Positions 6,717 through 13,238 of a stretch of 18,270 bases of DNA are shown here, one piece after another. The stretch is taken from positions 2,281 through 20,550 of the forward strand of contig MGQK01000099.1 of NCBI GenBank assembly GCA_001797815.1, written 5' to 3'. Below the pieces are notes generated by a model. The model saw only the letters and a list, made by a program, of their open reading frames with translations. It did no database searches and was not told the DNA's origin. This DNA comes from Deltaproteobacteria bacterium RBG_13_61_14 (GTDB lineage Bacteria > RBG-13-61-14). The translations under genes and the position numbers were made by a program. Each line of letters opens with the position of its first letter. Within the stretch, counting starts at the first letter, position 1.

Positions 6717-8225
6717 TTACCTCCACTTTTTCTTCTTCGCCCGGAGCTCCATCCAATCTTGCATCTCCTGCAAACGGTTGCTCAGCTTCCACCACCCGTT
6801 CTTGAAGCTCGCGTAGTCCGGGCCGGACATGGCGCCGGCATAGCGGATGGAATTGGAGTAAAAGAGCCACTGCTCGACCCATTCCTGCTCGATCGCCTCG
6901 TCAAAGGGGTTGCTCTGGTCAGCCAGTCCCTTGTCCCAGGCCCGCTCCAGCAGTTGCGTCGCGGCATAAGTCATCTGGTTGGTCTCCTGGACGGTGGTGT
7001 CGAGGCGGAGGAAGAAGAGGTTGGCCCAGTCGGTGCTGTGGCAGGCGGCGCAGACCTTGCTCATGGCCTTTCGCCGCTGATCCTGTTCCTTCTGGTCAAT
7101 GAGGAATTCCGCGGCCGGGACGTTGGCAAAGGTCGTGGGCAGGGGCAGGCCGTCCGCGTTCTTGATGATGGAGGTGTCGCCGGTCTTGGGCTGGGCATGG
7201 GCATAGGGCAGCCCGAACAGCCGCACCCAGAGCCGGGCGCCGAAGTCGTGGCTGCGCTCCGCGATCACTTCCGAGTTCGGGCCTACGATCAAGGCGGCGT
7301 GGCAGACCGCGCAGGTGGGCGCGGTAAAATCCTCGCCCGCCTGCCAGGGCACCTCGGTCCAGTTCCAGCGGTCGCCCGCGGAAAGCGCGAGGTTCCCGTG
7401 CTTGCTCTCGCGCCAGACTTCCCAGCCGGGCACGTCCGGCTCCAGGTGGCATTGGGCGCAGGTCCAGGGCTTGCGGGCCACCTCGATGGAGAAGCCGTGC
7501 CGCGGGTGGCAGGCGGTGCAAGCGCCGCGCGAGCCGTCCGGGTTCACCCGGCCCACGCCCTGGCTGGGCCAGTTAGTTAAATCCGGGACCTCGATCTCGC
7601 CGAGCACGGTGGCGATTTTCTTCAGTCCCTTTACGGTCACCCTGGTGCCGTGGCAGCCGAAACAGGTTTGAGCTCGGGTAGCGGCGGAGGACTGGTGAGC
7701 GATGATCTTCCCGTCCTTCACTTCCTTGACGCCGATGCTGGACTCGACCAGCAGTTGAAACACCGGGTTCTGGTCCAGGTTGACCACGGCGTTGGCCATC
7801 TTGCTCGGCGTGTACTCATCCACCTCCTGGGCGTGACAGGTCTGGCAGTCGTTGGGCGAGACCACCGCGTGAATCTCATAGCCCATGTGCTCAAAGGTAT
7901 CGGGATGGGCGGAAGGGTTCTGGCCGTGGCACTCGAAGCAGCCGATGGCCAGGGTTTGCAGCTTCTCCGGGATGGACTCGCTCGAGACCATCCGGCTCAG
8001 AGGCGGCCTGGTCAGCGCCTGGGCCGGCGTGGTCTGCGAGTGGCGGCTTGTGCGCCAGTCGGCCGCGATGCCGGGCGTGTTGAGCTCGTGGCAGGCCAGG
8101 CAGGCTTGCGTCTCCTCGCTGAGGCGCAGGGTGGGAGCAGGCGGCTTGGTCCCTTTAGCCGAGGCCAGGCTGAGCCCCGCGGTCAGCAAAATCACCATCC
8201 CTGCCGGCAGAATAGTCCTCTTCAT
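6717..8225 (-). CDS. Octaheme cytochrome c, hydroxylamine oxidoreductase (HAO) family
   Basis: The 502-residue product has a signal peptide (basic MKRT, hydrophobic 5-22, A-S-A) and exactly eight CxxCH haem-attachment sites: C42, C96, C127, C188, C236, C256, C305 and C392. The order and the spacer landmarks WRESKHG (271-277), PTCAVCHA and SHDFGARL (325-332) match the HAO family. Members oxidise hydroxylamine, or as epsilonproteobacterial-type reductive enzymes act on nitrite/hydroxylamine, in the periplasm. The fourth site (C188-C191-H192) would hold the catalytic haem by order. Whether a cross-linking tyrosine is present is open; Y471 in the SGPDY segment is a candidate to test. No NrfH/cytochrome c554-like partner is adjacent. 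ATG 8225 was chosen because the signal peptide starts there and GGAGGAGG lies 10 nt upstream; the open frame further upstream is spurious. Confidence 0.88.
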   Translation of the reverse strand: MKRTILPAGMVILLTAGLSLASAKGTKPPAPTLRLSEETQACLACHELNTPGIAADWRTSRHSQTTPAQALTRPPLSRMVSSESIPEKLQTLAIGCFECHGQNPSAHPDTFEHMGYEIHAVVSPNDCQTCHAQEVDEYTPSKMANAVVNLDQNPVFQLLVESSIGVKEVKDGKIIAHQSSAATRAQTCFGCHGTRVTVKGLKKIATVLGEIEVPDLTNWPSQGVGRVNPDGSRGACTACHPRHGFSIEVARKPWTCAQCHLEPDVPGWEVWRESKHGNLALSAGDRWNWTEVPWQAGEDFTAPTCAVCHAALIVGPNSEVIAERSHDFGARLWVRLFGLPYAHAQPKTGDTSIIKNADGLPLPTTFANVPAAEFLIDQKEQDQRRKAMSKVCAACHSTDWANLFFLRLDTTVQETNQMTYAATQLLERAWDKGLADQSNPFDEAIEQEWVEQWLFYSNSIRYAGAMSGPDYASFKNGWWKLSNRLQEMQDWMELRAKKKKWR

Positions 8226-8337
8226 GGTTCGATGGCCTCCTCCTTGAGGAATTTTCACGATCAGGTTGTGATTGATGAAAAATTTTAAGAATAATGATAA
8301 CAGCCGAAGGGAAGGACCACAAGCCGAACCGGGTGCT
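8226..8337 (-). promoter_or_regulatory. Possible promoter of the octaheme cytochrome gene
   Basis: On the minus strand TTGTGG (8322-8317), a 17-nt spacer and TATCAT (8299-8294) give a weak -35 with a good -10. This would give the gene its own transcript, separate from the operon upstream. An AT-rich leader follows. It is a match by eye only. Confidence 0.35.
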
Positions 8338-9117
8338 TTAGCCGAAGACGCGCTGGAGGCGGCTTTCCAGGCGCAGCCCCAGGTCTTGCCAGACCAGGAT
8401 GGCCAAGAGCCACCAGAGCGCGATCCAGAGCGGCACGCCGAGGAGCCAGCCCAGGTGGTAGCGGTGCAGGTGGCCGACGTTGATGAGGAGGATTTCCATG
8501 CCCGGGCCGGCGAGGAGGAAGAAGCCGAGGAGTTTGAGGTCGCGGGTGCTGAGGCGGAAGAAGAAAACGTAGAGGGCGAGGGCGATGGCAAAGGGCGCCC
8601 AGGACCAGATCGGGTCGAGAAAGAGGCGGTAGATGGCCTGGCGGGTGGCGAGGACCAGGGCGAGCAGGACCGCGATCTTGAGCCAGCCGTTGTCCAGGGT
8701 AGTGAAGCCGAGGTGAACCCGGTTGTCCGGGGTTTCGAGCGGAGCGAGCGCCTGCCAGCGGCAGAGGCGCAGGAAGCCGCGCAGGATCATGCCCCAGAAC
8801 AGGAGCATCCAGATCGGGATGGTGGAGAAGGCGAAGAAGTGGGGGACGGTGTAATCGTAAATCTTGTAGTTGCAGACCGAGTTCCAGTCGTTGAAGGCGC
8901 CCAGGCCCAGGCAGATGAGGAAGAGGATCAGCTCGCGGGAGAGCGAGCCGGCCTCGCGTTTGAGGAGGAAAGCGAGGATCCCGAAGCGGAGGACCAGAAT
9001 CACCGGCACGGCCACGGTCAGGAAGAGCAGGCGCTGGCTCATCGCAGAGATGAGCGCGCTCCCCGCGACAATCACCGCGGCGTCGAGCGCGAAGAGGCGG
9101 TGCGAGTCGGGCTTCAC
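8338..9117 (-). CDS. Polytopic integral membrane protein of unknown function
   Basis: A 259-residue, strongly hydrophobic protein with about eight predicted transmembrane helices, roughly at residues 10-28, 31-52, 62-78, 94-116, 146-167, 170-186, 194-213 and 223-242. Positively charged loops and a basic C-terminal tail (RLESRLQRVFG) follow the last helix. A conserved-looking polar patch, FNDWNSVCNYKIYDYT (75-90), between helices 3 and 4 could be an active-site or ligand loop. I recognise no transporter or enzyme signature and do not assign a family. Its ATG overlaps the stop of the TetR gene by 4 nt, so it is the last gene of the radical SAM-TetR-membrane operon. It is probably the effector, exporter or lipid-modifying component of that system. 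Confidence 0.85.
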   Translation of the reverse strand: MKPDSHRLFALDAAVIVAGSALISAMSQRLLFLTVAVPVILVLRFGILAFLLKREAGSLSRELILFLICLGLGAFNDWNSVCNYKIYDYTVPHFFAFSTIPIWMLLFWGMILRGFLRLCRWQALAPLETPDNRVHLGFTTLDNGWLKIAVLLALVLATRQAIYRLFLDPIWSWAPFAIALALYVFFFRLSTRDLKLLGFFLLAGPGMEILLINVGHLHRYHLGWLLGVPLWIALWWLLAILVWQDLGLRLESRLQRVFG

Positions 9118-9785
9118 GGACGAGCAGAACTTTCCCGGCCGAAAATTTTCTCCGGGTTCTGAAGGATGCCGAAGAGCTCGAACTTGACGGCTTCTTCCAC
9201 CACGGCCCAGAAATCGCCGTCCAGCTTATCCGATAATTTCTGCCGGAGCAGGTGCTCGATCATGCCGATCACGCAAAGGGCGAGCACCTTCGGGTCGGCC
9301 GGCCGGAGCAGGCCCCGCTCCATCCACAGCTCGAAATTGGCGGCCGTGGCCTGGACCAGCCGCTGGTGAAGGCGGGAGACCTTCTCTTCAAAACCCGGCT
9401 CCCGCGCCGGCGCTTCCAGCAGGAAGAGGCGGGCCAGGTCTTGATTAGCGCTGAAAACTTCCAGCGCCCAGCTCGAAATGACCACAAACCGCGACCAGAC
9501 TTCCTCCTGGGTGATCACCTGCTCGGCGCCGGGGAGAAAAAAGGTCTGGTAAATCGTCTCGGCGAACGCGTCGAGCAGCGCCTCGAACACCTCGCGCTTG
9601 CTCTGGAAATACAGGTAAAAGGTGCCCTGGGCCACTCCGCAGCGCGCGACGATGGCGCTGACCGAGGCGCCGTGATAGCCCCGCTCGGCGAACACCTCCC
9701 GCGCCGCCTGCAGGATCTGTTCCCGCCGCGCTTCGCGGGACCGGCTCCGCGCCTCCGGGGTTTTCGGTTTCAGTTTGGCATTCAT
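9114..9785 (-). CDS. TetR-family transcriptional regulator
   Basis: A 223-residue protein with a basic N-terminus and the TetR DNA-binding domain at about residues 20-66: REQILQAAREVFAERGYHGA, then the helix-turn-helix SVSAIVARCGVAQGTFYLYF with the diagnostic YLYFQSKREVF. The C-terminal ~150 residues are an all-helical ligand-binding and dimerisation domain of ordinary length. I start at ATG 9785, 25 nt after the radical SAM stop, with AGGAAG about 12 nt upstream; a longer frame to 9830 would overlap that gene. It lies within the operon it probably controls. The palindrome TGACTGAC-AC-GTCAGTCA at 11342-11359 is the likely operator, implying autorepression relieved by an unknown ligand. Confidence 0.92.
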   Translation of the reverse strand: MNAKLKPKTPEARSRSREARREQILQAAREVFAERGYHGASVSAIVARCGVAQGTFYLYFQSKREVFEALLDAFAETIYQTFFLPGAEQVITQEEVWSRFVVISSWALEVFSANQDLARLFLLEAPAREPGFEEKVSRLHQRLVQATAANFELWMERGLLRPADPKVLALCVIGMIEHLLRQKLSDKLDGDFWAVVEEAVKFELFGILQNPEKIFGRESSARP

Positions 9786-9810
9786 GTTGTTCGGTAACTT
9801 CCTTTCTCGC

Positions 9811-11091
9811 TCAGCGGCTCCGGAAAGCAAAATCCCGGATCTCGGAGAAAATGCCGGAGCCGAGAGGGTCGGTCAAGAATTCATGGTAGCGGGCGGTGGT
9901 GTAGTTCTGCATCCAGGCGCAGTTGTCCCCGCACTGCTCCGGCCCGGGACCGTGAAAGTCGGTCGCGCTTTTCAAGCGGTGCGCCGCGGCCCAGCAGGCG
10001 TCCACATTCGGGTATTCGAGCAGGTTCAAGTAAACCGGGTCCACGTGCTTGGGCGCCCGGCAGGGCCAGGCGATGCGGCCGTCCGGGTCCACGTGCGGCC
10101 GCAGCGTGGGCAGGCACAGGTAGGGCCGCACCTGCAGGAGCAGGTCCAGGATGCGATACGAGCCGATCAGCAGGTGCCCCTCCCGCTTGCGCTCCAGGAG
10201 TTTGCCGGCGAAAGCCTGATAATCGGGCCGGACGATCATGTCCCGCTCAAAGGCAAACCCCTCGGCGTCCCGGCCGTGGTAATTGACCGGCACCGGCACG
10301 AACCACACGTCGCCCAGGTCGTTGATGAAATCGAGCACGTCCCCGGCCATGTCCACCGAGTCCTCCCCGACCACCGTGTTCACCACCAGCTTGAAATCCG
10401 CCACCTTTTTGAGTTCGCGGAGCAGCAAAAGGTTCACCAGCACCTGCTCCACCGCCTTGATGCCCCACATCTTTTGCAGCCGGGGCAGAGAAAGCCCGTC
10501 CAGGCTGACGATGATAATGTCCATCTGCCGGAGCCATCTTCTCCACTCCGGCCTTTTCAGCGCCTGGTGGAGCACGAAGCCGTTGGTGTTGATCATCAAG
10601 GGATGGTAGCCGAGATGGAAGGCGAGGTCGGTGAAGACCGGCAGCTCCGGCGCCAGCGTCGGCTCGCCCCCGCAAAAATAAACCGCGCTGGTGCCGGTGC
10701 GCATGATTTTCAGCATCCGCACCCGGTCGGCGAAGCTCATCGGGTGATCCGGCAGGTCGTAGTAGGCGTTGCCCCGGTGGTCGTCGCAATAGTCGCAGCG
10801 GAAGTTGCAGGTGTAGTGCATGGTCCAGATGAAATACATGGGCCGGAGCGCGTGGCTGCCCGCGCGGAAGCGCCGACGGTTGATGAAATAATTCTCCGCC
10901 GCTTTGGCCAGGCCCTTCATCTTCCGGATCGCGTCGGCCGCCTTGTCCGCCGCGGTGTCGTCGGCGTCGGCGTGGATCAGCGGCGCGATCGCCCGCGCCT
11001 CGGCTACCGCCTGCTCGTGGATCGCCGACCAGTCCGGGTGATCCTCCCGGCGCTGGTAATGGTGGAACTGCAAGGGCTTCGGCTCGATCAT
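9811..11091 (-). CDS. Radical SAM protein with C-terminal auxiliary cysteines
   Basis: The 426-residue enzyme has the classic CX3CX2C site (C95-NFR-C99-DY-C102) followed by GGEP at 141-144 for SAM binding. It also shows the NTNG (168-171) and SLDG (196-199) strand motifs of the partial TIM barrel. The N-terminal ~90 residues form a helical extension. In the C-terminal part C326, C344, C366 and C387-GDN-C391 could bind an auxiliary [4Fe-4S] cluster as in SPASM/twitch proteins, though the spacing is not a textbook SPASM. Such enzymes often modify peptides or small metabolites. No precursor peptide gene was found nearby. The start is supported by GGGAGAAG just upstream of ATG 11091. It is the first gene of the three-gene operon with the TetR regulator and membrane protein. 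Confidence 0.9.
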   Translation of the reverse strand: MIEPKPLQFHHYQRREDHPDWSAIHEQAVAEARAIAPLIHADADDTAADKAADAIRKMKGLAKAAENYFINRRRFRAGSHALRPMYFIWTMHYTCNFRCDYCDDHRGNAYYDLPDHPMSFADRVRMLKIMRTGTSAVYFCGGEPTLAPELPVFTDLAFHLGYHPLMINTNGFVLHQALKRPEWRRWLRQMDIIIVSLDGLSLPRLQKMWGIKAVEQVLVNLLLLRELKKVADFKLVVNTVVGEDSVDMAGDVLDFINDLGDVWFVPVPVNYHGRDAEGFAFERDMIVRPDYQAFAGKLLERKREGHLLIGSYRILDLLLQVRPYLCLPTLRPHVDPDGRIAWPCRAPKHVDPVYLNLLEYPNVDACWAAAHRLKSATDFHGPGPEQCGDNCAWMQNYTTARYHEFLTDPLGSGIFSEIRDFAFRSR

Positions 11092-11341
11092 TTCTTCTCC
11101 CGAATCAGGGGCTGAGCAACGCCAAGCCGTCGGCTCTTCCCGCCCCGTAATTTTTTAGTCAGCCCCGAAAAACAAAACTCACTCCGCACTCCTCACTCCG
11201 CACTCCGCATTCCTCATTCCGCACTCCGCACTTGATCCCTGACACTTGCCACATGACACCTGTCACGTTCCCGTCCCAGGGGCTCAAGCATCAATTGCAA
11301 CCCCGAGGCGTTCCTCCGCGAGCATAGCCTAACGCCGCCGC
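11092..11341 (-). other. Long structured 5' leader of the radical SAM-TetR operon
   Basis: Between the promoter (11356-11384) and ATG 11091 lies about 250 nt of untranslated leader. It contains the heptad array 11181-11271. Closer to the gene, the perfect 8-bp inverted repeat GGGGCTGA/TCAGCCCC (11108-11115 with 11159-11166) encloses a smaller stem, AGCCG/CGGCT, at about 11125-11135. The stem ends about 17 nt from the start codon and could influence ribosome access. I recognise no named riboswitch. Confidence 0.45.
11181..11271. repeat. Heptad array, 13 in-register 7-nt units
   Basis: Seven units of the type ACTCCGC/ACTCCTC/ATTCCGC are followed without loss of register by divergent units (ACTTGAT, CCCTGAC, ACTTGCC, ACATGAC, ACCTGTC, ACGTTCC), nearly all opening with AC. 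Unlike 4169-4272 and 5441-5536 no complementary arm is nearby. Confidence 0.75.
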
Positions 11342-11359
11342 TGACTGACACGTCAGTCA
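11342..11359. promoter_or_regulatory. Palindromic operator, probable TetR binding site
   Basis: TGACTGAC (11342-11349) and GTCAGTCA (11352-11359) are perfect 8-bp inverted arms around the 2-nt centre AC. Size and symmetry fit TetR-family operators. It overlaps the -10 element of the minus-strand promoter, a position suited to repression. Confidence 0.72.
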
Positions 11360-11384
11360 TACCACGAAGAACCCCGAATGTCAA
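11356..11384 (-). promoter_or_regulatory. Sigma70-type promoter of the radical SAM-TetR-membrane operon
   Basis: The minus strand reads TTGACA (11384-11379), a 17-nt spacer, then TATGAC (11361-11356). The -35 is a perfect consensus and the spacing is ideal. The operator at 11342-11359 overlaps the -10 and the start site. Confidence 0.7.
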
Positions 11385-11557
11385 GAACCAATTTCGGAAG
11401 CCAACGCATCAAGATTCTGGCCCAAATCACCAGAATTAAGTATGGTGTCCCCCGAATTAGCGGTAATGCCAAGGGGGAGCCCTTCCCAGCCGAAGACTAA
11501 GGGTCTTTAGGGAAAGAGAGATTTGTCTTGACTGGGACTTTCATAGATGACCCCAAT
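11385..11557. other. Intergenic DNA between nuclease-like gene and operon promoter
   Basis: It contains a small stem ATTCTGG/CCAGAAT at about 11414-11436. It also has a TATGGTGTCCCCCGAATT segment (11441-11458) of the kind I remember near REP-associated transposases, and a short AAGGG/CCCTT hairpin near 11472-11487. Nothing here is coding. It may hold the end of the nuclease-like gene's transcript, but no canonical terminator is evident. Confidence 0.35.
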
Positions 11558-12820
11558 TCACTTGGGCAGGTCAAAGACAAGCACCGTAAGGATAAGTTCA
11601 AGGTCTTGGTCTTGTGGGTGACGAAAAATATAGCGGGGTGTAATGCCCGATTCTCTCCCTCCATCAGGCCGCTTGAATTTATTATGATCTTTTACAGCTT
11701 TTCGAATTTCAGCTACCACCTTGGAAGTCCTTTGCTTGCGATTAAATACAATAAGAACCGTCTCGGGATAACGCCAATTTAAATTGCCAAAAAGCTGATC
11801 TACAGCTTCCAGAAATTTCTTTTTCCCACCCCAAATCTTGCATTCAGCCACAAATGCTTTTTCGCTATCAAGCTGAATATAAATATCTGTCTTCCCTTTA
11901 TGACTAAAGGTCTCCGCCGTTGCGTCTCCTTTCAATAGGGCATTCAATGTCCTCAGAAGGTGGTCGCGCAATCTTTCTTCTCCATCTTTTACATAAGTAT
12001 CTGGCCTTTTCTCCATATCTTTACCTGCATTGTAAATTATTGAGATAATTTTTTTGTAATCCAAGGTGTTTTCCCCAATTTGGATTTCAGCCTGGCCCTT
12101 GATCTTTTCCACTACCGATTCCGCTTTTTGGGCCAGGGACCGCAACATCTCAGCCGTTGGGAATGCTGTGCCGGGTATATTCAAGACTTCCAAGGTGGGA
12201 GGCATGACCCGAATCGCCGCCGCGAGCTGATTAAGAATTCCTGCGGCTGTGCTCGCAAACTCATCTGCGCCCTGATAAGCAGCTCGCTCATTTAGGATAG
12301 TGGTTACTTTGAAAAAATCTTCCATCATGTCATCGAGCCCATCCCGGGGCATGATTGGGGCCGAGGCCAGATAATGGGCAACGTATCCCCGCCAGCGAGA
12401 AATGATTTCATCAAGGGGAAGCGTTCGCAATTGAACGGTGGTCATTGCCAGGCTAGGCGTGGCATTTGTCTTGCCGCTCTTGCTATTCGATTCAAGTAGC
12501 TCCGGATAATCAGCGAGGACATGTTTAAAAGCCATTTCTAGGGATGTCTTTGTAGCTTCATGGATTTTACTTCCGCTTAAACCTACGCGGGCCATATCTC
12601 CTTCTAGATCGTTATTTTCATTTGCAAGAAATGAATATATGCGCGTTGAGGCCCCACTTTCTATAAGTTCTCGGAGAGTTGCTTTAAAAAGCTTCATGCG
12701 AGTTTTATTATAGTATCCACTTGGTGTAGATAATCCCCTTCGGGCGCAATCTGCCCTGAGCTTTTCTACCTCCTCTCTATACCACTCGATAATTTCGTTG
12801 GGACGTCTTTGGCGTGTCAT
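11558..12820 (-). CDS. Unrecognised protein with C-terminal PD-(D/E)XK nuclease-like domain
   Basis: A 420-residue protein. Residues 1-110 are helical and charged (IIEWYREEVEKLRADCARRG). The middle (about 130-265) is also helical and unassigned. The C-terminal part carries a restriction-endonuclease-like pattern: helix E281-E282-x-LRDHLLRTLN, then ETFSHKGKTDIYI with D312, then FVAECKIW with E326-C-K328, then a helix and hydrophobic strands (FLEAVDQLFGNL; TVLIVFNRK). The D-x(13)-E-x-K arrangement fits the metal-binding core of PD-(D/E)XK nucleases. It has clearly more A/T-ending codons than its neighbours and stands alone, which suggests acquisition by transfer and perhaps a defence role. AGGAGG 5 nt upstream supports ATG 12820. 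The nuclease call is from motif reading only. Confidence 0.8.
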   Translation of the reverse strand: MTRQRRPNEIIEWYREEVEKLRADCARRGLSTPSGYYNKTRMKLFKATLRELIESGASTRIYSFLANENNDLEGDMARVGLSGSKIHEATKTSLEMAFKHVLADYPELLESNSKSGKTNATPSLAMTTVQLRTLPLDEIISRWRGYVAHYLASAPIMPRDGLDDMMEDFFKVTTILNERAAYQGADEFASTAAGILNQLAAAIRVMPPTLEVLNIPGTAFPTAEMLRSLAQKAESVVEKIKGQAEIQIGENTLDYKKIISIIYNAGKDMEKRPDTYVKDGEERLRDHLLRTLNALLKGDATAETFSHKGKTDIYIQLDSEKAFVAECKIWGGKKKFLEAVDQLFGNLNWRYPETVLIVFNRKQRTSKVVAEIRKAVKDHNKFKRPDGGRESGITPRYIFRHPQDQDLELILTVLVFDLPK

Positions 12821-13051
12821 GTCCGCCTCCTGTGGCGTCTGTCCTGGAAGGTTTTGGCCTGAAGCAATCGGCCAGGATTTCCGCCGTTCGGGTGATCTTC
12901 CCTAGCCCCAGGTTAAGCTTGTTTCCTCCAGCGTATCAGGAGGGAAAATTATTTCAAGTGTTTTTTTACGCCCCCGCCCCATGTCGCCGCCGCATCAAAC
13001 CGCCGCCTGATTTCTTTCACCTCAGCAGATTGGCAGCAGATTGGGGTCAAC

Positions 13052-13129
13052 GCTTCATCCGCCTCCGCCAAGGCTTTCAGCCTTCGTAGCCTTAGGCTAC
13101 TAAGGCGAAGTAGGCTCTGCGGATGAAGC
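13052..13129. repeat. Composite palindrome, 11-bp perfect outer arms
   Basis: Outer arms GCTTCATCCGC (13052-13062) and GCGGATGAAGC (13119-13129) are perfect complements. An inner stem GTAGCC-TTA-GGCTAC (13086-13100) is flanked by CTTCG/CGAAG (13082-13086, 13106-13110). The whole can fold as a long cruciform or RNA hairpin. It resembles a dispersed REP-like intergenic element, but copy number cannot be seen from one window. Confidence 0.72.
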
Positions 13130-13158
13130 TTGACAGTTGGTTTTCGGACCGGTATTGT
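13130..13158 (+). promoter_or_regulatory. Sigma70-type promoter of the ferredoxin-like gene
   Basis: TTGACA (13130-13135), a 17-nt spacer and TATTGT (13153-13158). The -35 is perfect and directly abuts the palindrome's right arm. The leader to ATG 13239 is about 75 nt. Confidence 0.6.
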
Positions 13159-13238
13159 TTAGATTGCATTTTTGAGGGGATCATGGCCACAGGGCGGCTT
13201 GGCCGCGCAATCCAAGAATAAAAAGAAGGATAGAACAG

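Larger units (their letters stand above)
12821..13238. other. Divergent intergenic region with composite palindrome and promoter
   Basis: It separates the nuclease-like gene (minus) from the ferredoxin-like gene (plus). The first ~200 nt next to the nuclease-like gene show no convincing promoter. A large palindrome lies at 13052-13129 and a strong plus-strand promoter directly after it at 13130-13158. A short frame within 12814-13089 looks spurious. Confidence 0.5.

Noticed and set aside
6578-6805. 75-codon plus-strand frame
   Set aside because: No ribosome-binding site, no recognisable features, and it runs antisense into the cytochrome gene.
8226-8591. N-terminal extension of the octaheme cytochrome up to 8591
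   Set aside because: The upstream part is Ser/Arg/Ala-rich shadow sequence of the membrane-protein gene. The signal peptide starts at 8225 after a ribosome-binding site.
8272-9162. 296-codon plus-strand frame rich in E, A, D and Q
   Set aside because: Complement of the transmembrane-coding gene; the acidic composition is the expected mirror of hydrophobic codons.
9775-11115. 446-codon plus-strand frame
   Set aside because: Antisense shadow of the radical SAM gene, whose CX3CX2C and GGEP motifs prove the minus-strand reading.
11181-11271. CRISPR array
   Set aside because: The units are 7 nt with no spacers, and no cas gene is present.
9811-11341. RiPP precursor peptide gene beside the radical SAM enzyme
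   Set aside because: No short frame with a ribosome-binding site and leader-core look was found in the leader or between the operon genes.
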